64,000 nucleotides of DNA from Aquincola tertiaricarbonis (GCF_023573145.1 NZ_CP097636.1:310001-374000), one strand, 5' to 3'. Numbered from the stretch's first letter, positions 1 to 11,837 are shown. Notes: generated by a model not told the origin, from the sequence alone. Translations and numbers: made by a program.

Positions 1-2022
<2,022 letters not shown>

Positions 2023-2046
2023 ACGCGACAGGGCCGCGGCGCGCGT

Positions 2047-2060
2047 TTGACCTGTGTCAA
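2047..2060 (+). promoter_or_regulatory. FNR/Anr-like binding site upstream of the ompW-type gene
   Basis: TTGACCTGTGTCAA is a perfect TTGAC-N4-GTCAA inverted repeat, close to the FNR/Anr consensus TTGAT-N4-ATCAA. Its centre lies about 120 bases before the ompW-type start codon, compatible with a class II site (centred near -41) and a leader of about 75 bases. OmpW is an FNR target in enterobacteria, which fits. No strong -10 hexamer is visible, so the promoter is not placed. Confidence 0.6.
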
Positions 2061-2172
2061 GCGCGCGGCCGCGGCGGGCGGCCGGGCGGTGGCCACTTTG
2101 CGCTGGCGCAAACGCGGCAGGGAACCTCGGCGGGCTAATGAGGGCCTTCAACACGCCACTCAAGGAGCTCAC

Positions 2173-2772
2173 ATGAACAAGCGCTGCCAAGCGCTGGCGC
2201 TCGCCGCCGCCGCCCTCACCATTGCCGCCCTGCCTGCCGCCCATGCGCAGGACAGCGGCGACTGGATCGTGCGGGCGCGCGCGCTGCACCTGGACTCGGC
2301 CGACAAGGACAACACCGGCCTGGACCTGAGCCTGAAGAACAAGACCTTCCCCGAGGTCGACATCACCTACTTCTTCACGCCCAACATTGCGGCCGAGCTG
2401 GTGCTGACCTACCCGCAAAAGCACGACCTGCGCGCCGGTGGCGACAAGATCGGCAGCCTGAAGCACCTGCCGCCCACGCTGAGCCTGCAGTACCACTTCA
2501 CCGGCATGAGCTTTCGCCCCTACCTGGGCGCAGGCATCAACTACACGCGGTTCTCCAGCGTCGACCTGCCGGCCGGCGTGGACATCGACCGCAGCAGCTG
2601 GGGCCTGGCGCTGGGCGCCGGCGTCGACGTGCCGGTGGGCAACGGCTGGCTCGTCAACGTCGACGTGAAGAAGGTGCAGATCCGCACCGACGTCTCGGCC
2701 GCGGGCTCCAACCTCGGCAGCTTCAAGGTTGATCCGCTGCTCGTCTCGGTCGGCTTCGGCAAGCGCTTCTGA
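2173..2772 (+). CDS. ompW: OmpW-family outer membrane protein
   Basis: Small eight-stranded beta-barrel of the outer membrane; family members form a narrow hydrophobic channel and are linked to redox and oxygen stress. The 199-residue product starts with a clear signal peptide ending AHA-QD near residue 25. It carries the OmpW-like segments with PEVDITYFFTPNIAAELVLT and YHFTGMSFRPYLGAGINYT, and ends in an aromatic residue (GFGKRF), the usual barrel assembly signal. The start at 2173 is preceded by AAGGAG. An upstream FNR-like box suggests induction under low oxygen. It converges with the next gene, leaving only 7 bases. Confidence 0.9.
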   Translation: MNKRCQALALAAAALTIAALPAAHAQDSGDWIVRARALHLDSADKDNTGLDLSLKNKTFPEVDITYFFTPNIAAELVLTYPQKHDLRAGGDKIGSLKHLPPTLSLQYHFTGMSFRPYLGAGINYTRFSSVDLPAGVDIDRSSWGLALGAGVDVPVGNGWLVNVDVKKVQIRTDVSAAGSNLGSFKVDPLLVSVGFGKRF

Positions 2773-2779
2773 TCAAGCC

Positions 2780-4615
2780 TTACCGCTTGTGGTACGGCCC
2801 CACGCGGCCGTACACGTCGGTGGGCAGGCCCTCCATGCGGGCCTTGAGCTGCAGCGCCAGGAACTGCGAGTAATGCCGCGACTGGTGCAGGTTGCCGCCG
2901 TGGAACCACATCTGCGGCTGCGCGGTGGGCTTCCACATGTTGCGCAGCTCACCTTCCCACGGGCCGGGGTCCTTGGTGGTGTCGCTGCCCAGGCCCCAGC
3001 ACTTGCCCACCTTGTCGGCCACTTCGGGTGACACCAGGTCGGCCAGCCAGTTGTTCATCGAGCCATAGCCGGTGGCGTACACCAGCAGGTCGGCCGGTAG
3101 CTCGGTGCCGTCGGTCAAGGTGACCGACCGCGGGTTGATGCGCTCGATGTTGACGCCGCTCTTGAGCTTGATGCGACCGTCGGCCACCAGCTCCGAGGCA
3201 CCCACGTCGATGTAGTAGCCCGAGCCGCGGCGCAGGTACTTCATGAAGAGGCCCGAGCCGTCTTCGCCGAAGTCCAGCAGAAAGCCCGCCTTCTCCAACC
3301 GGGCGTACAGGTCGGCGTCACGCTTCTTCATCTCCTCGTACACCGGGATGTGGAAGGTGTGCATGATCTTGTACGGCACCGAGGCGAAGATCAGGTCGGC
3401 CTTGTCGGTGGTGATGCCGTTCTTGACCGCCTGCTCGGAGTACAGGCCGCCCAGCGCCAGCTCCATCAGCGAGCCCGAAGGCGCGATGTGGGTGGACGAG
3501 CGCTGGATCATCGTCACGTCGGCCCCGTTCTCCCACAGGTCGGCGCAGATGTCGTGGGCCGAGTTGTTGGAGCCCAGCACCACGCAATGCTTGCCGGCCC
3601 AGGCCGCGCCGCCCGGGTGCTTGCTGGAATGGTGCTGGGTGCCCTCGAAGGTCTCGGCGCCCGGGATCCTGGGCACGTTGGGGTAGCCCGACACGCCCAG
3701 CGCAAACACCAGCTGCTTGGGCCGCAGCGTCACCGGCTGGCCGTCGCGCTCCACCTGCACTTCCCAGGTCTGCGTGGCTTCGTCGAAGCGGGCCTTCCTG
3801 GCGATGGTGGAGCTCCAGTAGTTCAGCTCCATCACCTTGGTGTACATCTCCAGCCAGTCGCCGATCTTGTCCTTGGGCGCGAACACCGGCCAGTCATCCG
3901 GGAAAGGCATGTAGGGCAGATGGTCGTACCACACCGGGTCGTGCAGGCACAGCGACTTGTAGCGGTTGCGCCAGGAGTCGCCGGCCCGCGCGTTCTTCTC
4001 GATGACGATGGTGGGCACGTCCAGCCGGCGCAGCCGTGAGGCCAGGCCGATGCCGCCCTGGCCGCCGCCGATGATCAGCACGTAGGGCTGCTCGGCATAG
4101 CCCAGCGCGGCTTCGCGGGCCTGCTTCTTTTCCAGCCAGCTCTGGCGGCCGCCGGGCTGGGCGCCATGCTCGGCACCGGCGATGCGGCGCTCGCCCTTCT
4201 TCTCCTCGAAGCCCTTGAGCTCGGTCATCGTGGTCAGCAGCGTCCAGGCGCGGCCCTGGCGCAGCCGCAGGTGGCCGCGGCCGCGCGCCACGCGGGTCTC
4301 GAAGGTGAACCAGGCTTCGGTCACGCCATCGGCCTGGCTGGCTTCTCCCTCCAGGCGGAACTGGCTGGGCGCGGTGTCGGCCAGCCGCGCCTGCAGCATT
4401 GCGCGGATGGCGTCGCGGCCTTCCTGGGTGCTGATGTTCCAGGTGAAGGACACCAGGTCGCGCCAGTAGCACTCGTCGTCGAACAGGGCCGTCACCGCGT
4501 CCAGGTCGGCAGCGGCGAGGGCGGCTTCAAGGCGGGCCAGCCAGGCGCTGGCGTCGGCGGTGGCCGTGTCGGCGGGGCCGTGGCTGGCCACGGGCGCTGT
4601 CGCAAGGTCAGTCAT
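2780..4615 (-). CDS. NTF2-like domain fused to a flavin-containing (FMO/BVMO-like) monooxygenase
   Basis: A 611-residue, probably cytoplasmic protein. Residues of about 20-140 look like an NTF2/SnoaL-like cone fold (segments LFDDECYWRDLVSFTW and AWFTFETRVARGRGHL). The rest is a two-dinucleotide-domain flavoprotein: FAD motif IIGGGQGGIGLASRL near residue 180, a second Rossmann motif VLGSNNSAHDICADL for NADPH, and FEGTQHHSSKH, which resembles the FMO fingerprint FxGxxxH. Such enzymes hydroxylate or insert oxygen into ketones and heteroatom compounds; the substrate is unknown. A sigma-54 promoter and activator sites lie upstream, next to the activator gene, so it is probably substrate-induced. 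The NTF2 domain may help dimerisation or substrate binding (inference). Confidence 0.82.
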   Translation of the reverse strand: MTDLATAPVASHGPADTATADASAWLARLEAALAAADLDAVTALFDDECYWRDLVSFTWNISTQEGRDAIRAMLQARLADTAPSQFRLEGEASQADGVTEAWFTFETRVARGRGHLRLRQGRAWTLLTTMTELKGFEEKKGERRIAGAEHGAQPGGRQSWLEKKQAREAALGYAEQPYVLIIGGGQGGIGLASRLRRLDVPTIVIEKNARAGDSWRNRYKSLCLHDPVWYDHLPYMPFPDDWPVFAPKDKIGDWLEMYTKVMELNYWSSTIARKARFDEATQTWEVQVERDGQPVTLRPKQLVFALGVSGYPNVPRIPGAETFEGTQHHSSKHPGGAAWAGKHCVVLGSNNSAHDICADLWENGADVTMIQRSSTHIAPSGSLMELALGGLYSEQAVKNGITTDKADLIFASVPYKIMHTFHIPVYEEMKKRDADLYARLEKAGFLLDFGEDGSGLFMKYLRRGSGYYIDVGASELVADGRIKLKSGVNIERINPRSVTLTDGTELPADLLVYATGYGSMNNWLADLVSPEVADKVGKCWGLGSDTTKDPGPWEGELRNMWKPTAQPQMWFHGGNLHQSRHYSQFLALQLKARMEGLPTDVYGRVGPYHKR

Positions 4616-4670
4616 GCATGCGTCTCCATCGTTGTAGGTGCAGCGGCCGGCTGGCCGTGCAGGGGCGATA

Positions 4671-4687
4671 GATCAAGCGCCGTGCCA
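4671..4687 (-). promoter_or_regulatory. Sigma-54 (-24/-12) promoter of the flavin monooxygenase gene
   Basis: Read on the minus strand this is TGGCACGGCGCTTGATC. It matches TGGCAC-N5-TTGC with a perfect -24 block and one change at -12 (TTGA for TTGC). Spacing between the GG and the second element is canonical. Transcription would start about 45 bases before the ATG at 4615. The adjacent sigma-54 activator gene makes this a strong candidate. Confidence 0.68.
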
Positions 4688-4773
4688 CCGTGCCCGGCGG
4701 GCGCCGCATCGGGCTGCAGGCCGCGCCAATGCTGGGTTTGCGCCCTGCGGCGGCGCAGTTCCGGGCCACGGTG

Positions 4774-4820
4774 CAGGTGTCACAACGCGACAGCTGTCAC
4801 AGGGCCGGCTGTGACACCTG
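4774..4820. promoter_or_regulatory. Upstream activator sites: inverted TGTCACA repeats
   Basis: Perfect 11-base inverted arms CAGGTGTCACA (4774-4784) and TGTGACACCTG (4810-4820) enclose a further TGTCACA (4795-4801) and the palindrome GACAGCTGTC (4789-4798). There are thus three TGTCACA half-sites. The cluster sits roughly 90-150 bases upstream of the -24/-12 promoter, the usual distance for an enhancer-binding protein, and just after the stop codon of the activator gene. Binding by that activator is inferred. Confidence 0.65.
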
Positions 4821-4830
4821 TCTCAGCCGC

Positions 4831-6807
<1,977 letters not shown>

Positions 6808-6987
6808 GTCTCCTGCGGGCCTCTGGCGGGCCGCGGCACAAGGCCCGCACCATCGCCCCCGGCCCGTGGGCTGTCAATCGGGCATGCCCTGCGCCGAAAG
6901 GGCCGCGGTCACATCCGCTTTCACCTATGGTTCACGGTGCTTTCACGCTGGCCCCGCAGACTGCCCCGCGACGCAGGAGAAACCACG

Positions 6988-7452
6988 ATGAAGAAGCAAC
7001 CGTTCCGCTTCTGGATGACCGGCTGTGCCGCGGTGCTGGTGGCGTCGATGGGCGCGCAGGCCCGGGGCGACACGCGCGGCGACGACCGCGGCGCCGGCAT
7101 GCGCCACAGCCGCTATGGGCTCAAGGAAACCGTGCTGCGGCTGGAGGCCAGCGCGCAGCGCCGCGGGCTGCAGGTGCTGGCCCATGTGGCGGCGCCGCGC
7201 CGCCTGGGCGATGCCGGCGAATCGCTGCTCATCGTGTTTGCGTCGGCGGCCGGTGGCACGCCGGTGGTGATGGACCGGGCCGGCGGCACACCGCAGGCGC
7301 CGCTGGCGCTGGTGGTGAGCGCCGGCCGCGCCGGCGAGGCCGAAGTGGCCGTGCCCAGCGCCGACTGGGCCGGCCTGCCCGAAGGCGTGGAACAGGAGCT
7401 GGCCGCGCTGCCACAGCTTGTCGAGGAGGCGCTCGGGCAAGGCGCTGTCTGA
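6988..7452 (+). CDS. DUF302-like exported protein
   Basis: A 154-residue protein with a hydrophobic N-terminal segment (FWMTGCAAVLVASMGAQA) that looks like a signal peptide. The body resembles DUF302: ETVLRLEASAQRRGLQVLAHV, then LLIVFASAAGGTPVVMDRAG and PLALVVS. DUF302 proteins are small alpha/beta folds of unknown function, often periplasmic. The ATG at 6988 follows AGGAGAAA at good spacing. The 180 bases upstream, shared with the divergent activator gene, contain repeated TTTCAC but no promoter I can assign. It is followed after 70 bases by a permease, which may or may not be co-transcribed. Confidence 0.6.
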   Translation: MKKQPFRFWMTGCAAVLVASMGAQARGDTRGDDRGAGMRHSRYGLKETVLRLEASAQRRGLQVLAHVAAPRRLGDAGESLLIVFASAAGGTPVVMDRAGGTPQAPLALVVSAGRAGEAEVAVPSADWAGLPEGVEQELAALPQLVEEALGQGAV

Positions 7453-7522
7453 CGCAGGTGCCACAGGGTGGGCGATATGCTGCGGTGGCAATTCCACCAT
7501 TTGGGGCCGGTTCCCTGTCCAC

Positions 7523-8599
7523 ATGAACACACCCGCGTTGCACCGCAAGGCGTTCCTGCTGCTGCTCGTCCTCGTCACCCTCGCGTTCGGCTGGATCCTC
7601 TGGCCCTTCTACGGCGCCGTGTTCTGGGGCGCCATCCTGGCGCTGCTGTTCGCGCCGCTGAACCGCCGCATCCTGCGGCGCTGGCCCGGGCGGCGCAACC
7701 TGGCCGCGCTGGCCACCTTGATCATCTGCCTGGTGATCGTCATCCTGCCGCTGGCCTTGATCACCACCTCGCTGGTGACCGAGGCCTCGCTGGTGTACCA
7801 GCGCATCCGCTCCGGTGAGTGGAACGTGGGCGTGTACGCCCGCCAGATTTTCGACGCGATGCCCGGCTGGCTGGTGCAGTTGCTCGACCGCTTTGGCATG
7901 GGCAACTTCCAGGCGCTGCAGGAGCGGCTGACCTCGGTGGCCGGCGACGTCAGCCAGTACGCGGCCACGCAGGCGGTGGCCATCGGCTCCAACACGCTGA
8001 ACTTCGTCGTCGCCTTTGGCGTGATGCTGTACCTGCTGTTCTTCCTCGTGCGTGATGGCGCGATGCTCTCGGCCATGGTGCGCAAGGCCATTCCGCTGGA
8101 CGAAGCCCACAAGCGCAACCTGATCGGCAAGTTCGCCACCGTGGTGCGGGCCACCGTCAAGGGCAACGTGGTGGTGGCCATCACCCAGGGTGTGCTGGGT
8201 GGCATCGCCTTCTGGGTGCTGGGCATCCAGGGCGCGATGCTGTGGGGCGCCTTGATGGCCTTTCTGTCGCTGCTGCCCGCGGTGGGCGCCGCGCTGGTGT
8301 GGGGCCCGGTGGCCGTGTACTACCTGGCCACCGGGGCGCTGGTGCAGGGCTTCGGGCTGATCGCCTACGGCGTGTTCGTGATCGGGCTGGTGGACAACGT
8401 GCTGCGGCCCATCCTGGTGGGCAAGGACACCAAGATGCCCGACTGGGTGGTACTGATCAGCACGCTGGGCGGCATGGCCATCTTCGGCATCAACGGCTTC
8501 GTCATAGGGCCGGCCGTGGCGGCCTTGTTCATCGCCACCTGGGCCATCTTCGCGGGCACCGACGAAGCGGAGACCGAGCCGGGCAGCGCCGGCGCCTGA
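7523..8599 (+). CDS. AI-2E family transporter (PerM/YhhT-like)
   Basis: An integral inner-membrane protein of 358 residues with about eight hydrophobic segments: two at the N-terminus (LLLLVLVTLAFGWILWPFYG, then AVFWGAILALLFAPLNRRIL), one near residue 70, and a tight group in the second half containing LMAFLSLLPAVGAALVWGP and FVIGLVDNVLRPILVG. The last segments carry family-typical motifs. Members have been proposed to export autoinducer-2 or act in ion exchange; the substrate cannot be read from sequence. The ATG at 7523 opens directly into the first membrane helix and is preferred over the longer open frame. Confidence 0.85.
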   Translation: MNTPALHRKAFLLLLVLVTLAFGWILWPFYGAVFWGAILALLFAPLNRRILRRWPGRRNLAALATLIICLVIVILPLALITTSLVTEASLVYQRIRSGEWNVGVYARQIFDAMPGWLVQLLDRFGMGNFQALQERLTSVAGDVSQYAATQAVAIGSNTLNFVVAFGVMLYLLFFLVRDGAMLSAMVRKAIPLDEAHKRNLIGKFATVVRATVKGNVVVAITQGVLGGIAFWVLGIQGAMLWGALMAFLSLLPAVGAALVWGPVAVYYLATGALVQGFGLIAYGVFVIGLVDNVLRPILVGKDTKMPDWVVLISTLGGMAIFGINGFVIGPAVAALFIATWAIFAGTDEAETEPGSAGA

Positions 8600-8609
8600 G
8601 CGCCCCCAG

Positions 8610-8625
8610 GCCGGCCTCGGCCGGC
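8610..8625. terminator. GC-rich hairpin between convergent genes
   Basis: GCCGGCC (8610-8616) and GGCCGGC (8619-8625) are perfect inverted arms lying 11 bases after the permease stop and 15 before the convergent GST stop. There is no T-run, so it is at best a weak or Rho-assisted terminator for either strand. Confidence 0.3.
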
Positions 8626-8639
8626 TGTCCCTGACCGGC

Positions 8640-9308
8640 CTACTTCCTGGCCGCGGCAGCGGCCGCCACGCGGGCGGCGGTGTCGGCCTTGCGGTCGGCG
8701 TCCACCCGTTGCACCGATGGGCGCTCAGCCATCAGCTTGGCGTAGCTCTTCCAGTCCAGGCCGTGTTTTTGCAGCAGGTCTTCGCCGTACACCGCCTTGG
8801 TGGACATGGCCACCAGCGGCAGGTTGGTGTAGGCCGAGCAATCGGCCATCGTGAACTGGCTGCCCGCCACGTAGGGCTTGAAGGCCGTCAGCCGCATCAG
8901 CGCCGGGATGTGCCGGTCGAGCTTCTGCTTCACGCGGGCCTGGGTCTCGTCGCTCACCGTGCCGCCGAAGAAGGCCTGCATGTACAGCTCGCGCGCCACC
9001 AGTTCCACATGCAGCTCGATGAAGGTGATCAGCTCATGCTGCTTGGCGCGGCCGAAGGCATCGGCCGGCAGCAGCGCCGGCGTGGGGTATTCGGCTTCCA
9101 GCCAGTCGACGATGACCTGGCTTTCGCACAGCGTGCCGCGGTCGGTGCGGATGAAGGGCACCTTGCCCAGCGGCGAGGCGGACAGCACGGCCTCGTCCTG
9201 GCTGCCGGTGTTGACGTACTCCTCGGTGAACTCGATGCCCTTTTCCAGCAGGGCCAGCTTCACCTTGTTGTAGTAGTTGGACACCGAAAAGCCGCACAGC
9301 GTGATCAT
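8640..9308 (-). CDS. Glutathione S-transferase family protein
   Basis: A 222-residue cytosolic protein with the two-domain GST layout. The thioredoxin-like N-terminal domain (1-80) contains GFSVSNYYNKVKLALLEKGI and ends with SPLGKVPFIRTDRGTLCES, where the cis-proline in KVPF and the ES pair bind glutathione. The helical C-terminal domain contains FTMADCSAY, the N-capping region. Such proteins conjugate or reduce electrophiles with glutathione; the substrate is unknown. The ATG at 9308 follows GGAGACGAAC and removes a spurious N-terminal extension present in the longer frame. It is probably transcribed alone or after the DMT gene, 34 bases upstream. Confidence 0.9.
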   Translation of the reverse strand: MITLCGFSVSNYYNKVKLALLEKGIEFTEEYVNTGSQDEAVLSASPLGKVPFIRTDRGTLCESQVIVDWLEAEYPTPALLPADAFGRAKQHELITFIELHVELVARELYMQAFFGGTVSDETQARVKQKLDRHIPALMRLTAFKPYVAGSQFTMADCSAYTNLPLVAMSTKAVYGEDLLQKHGLDWKSYAKLMAERPSVQRVDADRKADTAARVAAAAAARK

Positions 9309-9342
9309 GGTTCGTCTCCTGTCTTGAGGGTGAGTGCGCATG

Positions 9343-10236
9343 CTATCGACGGTTGACCAGCACCAGGCCCAGCACCACGGTGGCCAGGGCCAGCAGCAGG
9401 CGCGGGGTCAGCGGCTCATTCAGCACCAGCGCACCGGCCACCAGGCCCGAGATGGGCGTGAGCAACGTGAACGACGCGATGCGCGTGGCCGGGTAGTGGC
9501 GCACCAGCCAGAACCAGGCGAGGTAGCTGGCGAAGGTGACGATCACCGTCTGGAACAGCAGCGCGCCCCACGATAGCGCCGCCACCTGCTGCGGCCACGT
9601 CTCATGCGCGACAGGCGCGGCCATGCCCAGCAGCAAGGCCGACAGGCCGAGCTGGTAGAGCAGCGTCTTTTCGGGCGCGGCGCCGGCCAGCCGCGTGCTG
9701 CGGATGGACAGCGTGGTGGCGCCCCACACCAGCGCGGCCCCCACACCGCAGGCATCGCCCAGCCACTGCCGCTCGCCGGCCGAAGGCTGGCCGAAGCCTT
9801 CGGCAAAGGCCGCGGCCACGCCGCCGAAGGCGACCGCCAGGCCCACGAACTGCACCGGCTTGAGCTTCTCGGACCGCGCCACGAAGGGCATGCCCAGCGC
9901 CACCACGAAGGGCGCCAGGTAGATGAACACCACCATGCGCGAAGCGGTGGTGAACTGCAGGCCGAAGAAGATGAGCCCGAACTCCAGCGCGAACAACGCG
10001 CCGGCCAGCAGGCCGCCGGGCAGGGTGCCGTCGCGCGTGAACAGCGCAATGCCGCGCAGCCGCGCCCAGGCCAGCACCAGCAGCGCCGCGCCGGCCGAGC
10101 GCAGCGCGGCCTGGGTGAAAGGCGGAAAGTCGGCCAGCGCCACCTTGGTGGCCACCTGGTTCAGGCCCCACAGCACGCAGCAGGTCAGCAGCAGCGAGAC
10201 GGCGAGGCCGTCCAGCGTGGATCTTCGTTCGGTCAT
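9343..10236 (-). CDS. EamA/DMT-family transporter
   Basis: A 297-residue inner-membrane protein with ten predicted hydrophobic helices arranged as two EamA repeats. The first begins LAVSLLLTCCVLWGLNQVATK; the second begins at GDACGVGAALVWGATTLSIR. The layout is that of drug/metabolite exporters of the RhaT/YdcZ superfamily, which usually export amino acids or metabolites. The start was placed at MTERRSTLDG because the longer frame adds a charged, non-membrane leader, though no strong Shine-Dalgarno sequence precedes it. It reads away from the toxin-antitoxin locus, sharing a 134-base intergenic stretch with it. Confidence 0.85.
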   Translation of the reverse strand: MTERRSTLDGLAVSLLLTCCVLWGLNQVATKVALADFPPFTQAALRSAGAALLVLAWARLRGIALFTRDGTLPGGLLAGALFALEFGLIFFGLQFTTASRMVVFIYLAPFVVALGMPFVARSEKLKPVQFVGLAVAFGGVAAAFAEGFGQPSAGERQWLGDACGVGAALVWGATTLSIRSTRLAGAAPEKTLLYQLGLSALLLGMAAPVAHETWPQQVAALSWGALLFQTVIVTFASYLAWFWLVRHYPATRIASFTLLTPISGLVAGALVLNEPLTPRLLLALATVVLGLVLVNRR

Positions 10237-10370
10237 CGGGGTACTGCGGCGGGCAGGAAAGTGGGCAACCGGTGAATGTATGCCGACCGAATGCGCATCC
10301 ATCACATGTCAGCCCAGCGATTTCTTATAGAGTGCGTGTGCGTGTTCTTAGATTTCATCGACAAGGTGGG

Positions 10371-10835
10371 ATGATGCCGACTTCAGACAAGACCATTGAT
10401 CACGGTACGCTTCGTCGATTGGTCGACGCGGGTGCGCGCGTGGGTGCAGAGGTCGTCGGCAGCGGTGGCCGTTGGGAAATCGTCATCCGCCACGGCCGTA
10501 CGCGCCAGACCTTGGCCGCCACCCGTGGGCGACCCAAGAGCTTCCGTCAGTTCGAGACCTTGGCCGGATATCTGAAGGATCTGGGCATCGTTGAATACCG
10601 CGTCAACGCCGCAGAGTTCCAAGGGGGTGGCTTGTCAACGGCAACACCCGACCGGCGCAGCGTGGCGGCCTCTCAGCGCATGAAGCGCGCCCACGAGGCT
10701 GTGGCTTACGACGCCTGGTTCCGCGAGCAGGTCCAGACATCGATCGACGATCCACGGCCCAGTGTGGGTGATGAGGAGGCGCGCCAGCAGATGGCCGCGC
10801 GGCGGGAGGCCTTGCTGAAGAAGGCCGGGCGTTGA
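10371..10835 (+). CDS. Antitoxin of a ParDE/RelBE-type system, with N-terminal extension
   Basis: A 154-residue protein. The C-terminal third (AYDAWFREQVQTSIDDPRPS and the basic tail after it) resembles the StbD/PaaA2/ParD-like antitoxin segment that wraps the toxin. The N-terminal 90 residues (TLRRLVDAGARVGAEVVG... GRPKSFRQFETLAGYLKDLGI) are longer than in minimal antitoxins and probably bind DNA for autoregulation (inference). AAGGTGGG precedes the ATG at 10371. Its stop overlaps the toxin start (TTGA). The region just upstream is AT-richer than the rest of the window (TTTCTTATAGAG), as is the codon choice, which suggests acquisition by transfer. Confidence 0.72.
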   Translation: MMPTSDKTIDHGTLRRLVDAGARVGAEVVGSGGRWEIVIRHGRTRQTLAATRGRPKSFRQFETLAGYLKDLGIVEYRVNAAEFQGGGLSTATPDRRSVAASQRMKRAHEAVAYDAWFREQVQTSIDDPRPSVGDEEARQQMAARREALLKKAGR

Positions 10836-11155
10836 GCCCAGCTCCTCGGGTGCTGCGCTGGCGCCCTCTGGCGCTGGCCGACCGCGAGGCCATCATGACC
10901 TTCATCGCGCAGGACAACGTAACCGCGGCGATAGAACTTGATCTGCAGTTCGAGGCGAAGGCGGAACTCGCCAGGCAGCGGCCGACCTTGTACAGAGCGG
11001 GGCGGATGAAGGGTACGCGCGAACTGGTCGTGAGGCCGAGCTATGTGATGGTCTACCGCGTGCTGCCCAACGCCGTGGAGTTTTTGCGGGTGCTGCACAC
11101 ATCGCGCCAATGGCCATCCGCCCGGGACACGCCAGACGGAGGGCCGCTCAGCTGA
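10832..11155 (+). CDS. ParE/RelE-family toxin
   Basis: A 107-residue protein with the compact RelE/ParE fold signature: LADREAIMTFIAQDNVTAA, then GRMKGTRELVV and YVMVYRVLPNAVEFLRVLHT. ParE-type toxins poison gyrase and RelE-type toxins cut mRNA on the ribosome; the sequence does not settle which. The likely start is TTG at 10832, overlapping the antitoxin stop by 4 bases. A GTG at 10850 would give a 101-residue protein starting nearer the conserved LRWRPLAL and is a real alternative. Its 3' end overlaps the convergent rhombosortase-like gene by 8 bases. Confidence 0.82.
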   Translation: MSPAPRVLRWRPLALADREAIMTFIAQDNVTAAIELDLQFEAKAELARQRPTLYRAGRMKGTRELVVRPSYVMVYRVLPNAVEFLRVLHTSRQWPSARDTPDGGPLS

Positions 11156-11756
11156 GTGGTTTGGAGCTGCCGGCCGGCCCCACCCGCGCCAGCCACAGCG
11201 CCACCCCGGCGCACAGCAGCGCCGCCGCCACGCCCGTCGCATGCGCGATCGGGGCGATCGGAATGTCCCAGCCGGCCACCGCCTGCACCGGGCCGCGCCA
11301 GGGCGCTTCGCGCCAGAGCTTGACGGCCACGCCGATCAGCACGCCCCAGCCGATCAGGCGCTCATGGCCTTCGCCGCGCAGCGCCACGTACAAGGCCGCC
11401 GCCGCCGCGCCGCCGTGCAGCACGCCCGACAGGCCGGCGTAGTGCTGCAGCGCAGGCTGGAACCACAGCAGCGCATGGCCCAGCGGCCAGGCCAGCAGCC
11501 AGGCCAGCGCGATCCACCACGGCACGCGGGCGATCAGCCCGAAGGCGGTGACCACCACGCAGCCCAGCAGGTTGGCCAGCAGGTGGCGGGTGCTCAGGTG
11601 CACGAAGGCGGCGCTGAAGGCCCGCCAGGGCTCGGCGCTGGCCAGCGCGGGCTGCCAGTCGAGCAGCGTGCCGGGATATTGCGTGCCGGCCAGCGCGCCG
11701 CCGGCCAGCACCAGCCCCAGCAGCAGCCAGGCCACGCCGGGGCGTGAGAGGGCCAT
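11148..11756 (-). CDS. Rhombosortase-like rhomboid-family intramembrane protease
   Basis: A 202-residue polytopic membrane protein with about six hydrophobic segments. It has the rhomboid elements: HLSTRHLLANLLG (HxxxN-like region near residue 53), the nucleophile S110 in YAGLSGVLHGG, and H172 in PIAHATGV. The GLSGxLHG form and short length fit rhombosortases, which cleave GlyGly-CTERM tails of exported proteins in the inner membrane. A protein with such a tail is encoded at 33470-35467. The open frame continues upstream into the 67-base repeat, but that part is repeat-derived, so the ATG at 11756 is preferred. Confidence 0.8.
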   Translation of the reverse strand: MALSRPGVAWLLLGLVLAGGALAGTQYPGTLLDWQPALASAEPWRAFSAAFVHLSTRHLLANLLGCVVVTAFGLIARVPWWIALAWLLAWPLGHALLWFQPALQHYAGLSGVLHGGAAAAALYVALRGEGHERLIGWGVLIGVAVKLWREAPWRGPVQAVAGWDIPIAPIAHATGVAAALLCAGVALWLARVGPAGSSKPLS

Positions 11757-11762
11757 CTCAGT

Positions 11763-11829
11763 CCCGCCGGGCCGCCCCAAGGGACTGAGCTCCCCCTTGG
11801 GGGGGCGCGAGCGCAGCGAGCTTGGGGGC
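11763..11829 (+). repeat. 67-base intergenic repeat, copy 1
   Basis: Begins CCCGCCGGGCCGCCCCAAGG and ends with GCGCGAGCGCAGCGAGCTTG then GGGGC. It matches 55583-55649 at 62 of 67 positions in the same orientation. It contains two self-complementary parts: CCCCAAGGG with CCCTTGGGG, and a GCTCGC/GCGAGC palindrome, so the RNA or single strand would fold strongly. It fills the gap between the end of glnE and the start of the rhombosortase-like gene, and resembles REP-like elements. Confidence 0.85.
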
Positions 11830-11837
11830 ACCACTCA

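Noticed and set aside
2047..2172. Upstream start for the ompW-type gene
   Set aside because: Would place translation inside the FNR-like box and put about 42 residues before the signal peptide.
11757..11834. N-terminal extension of the rhombosortase-like protein
   Set aside because: Encoded by the 67-base repeat also found at 55583, so not conserved coding sequence; the ATG at 11756 starts the protein proper.
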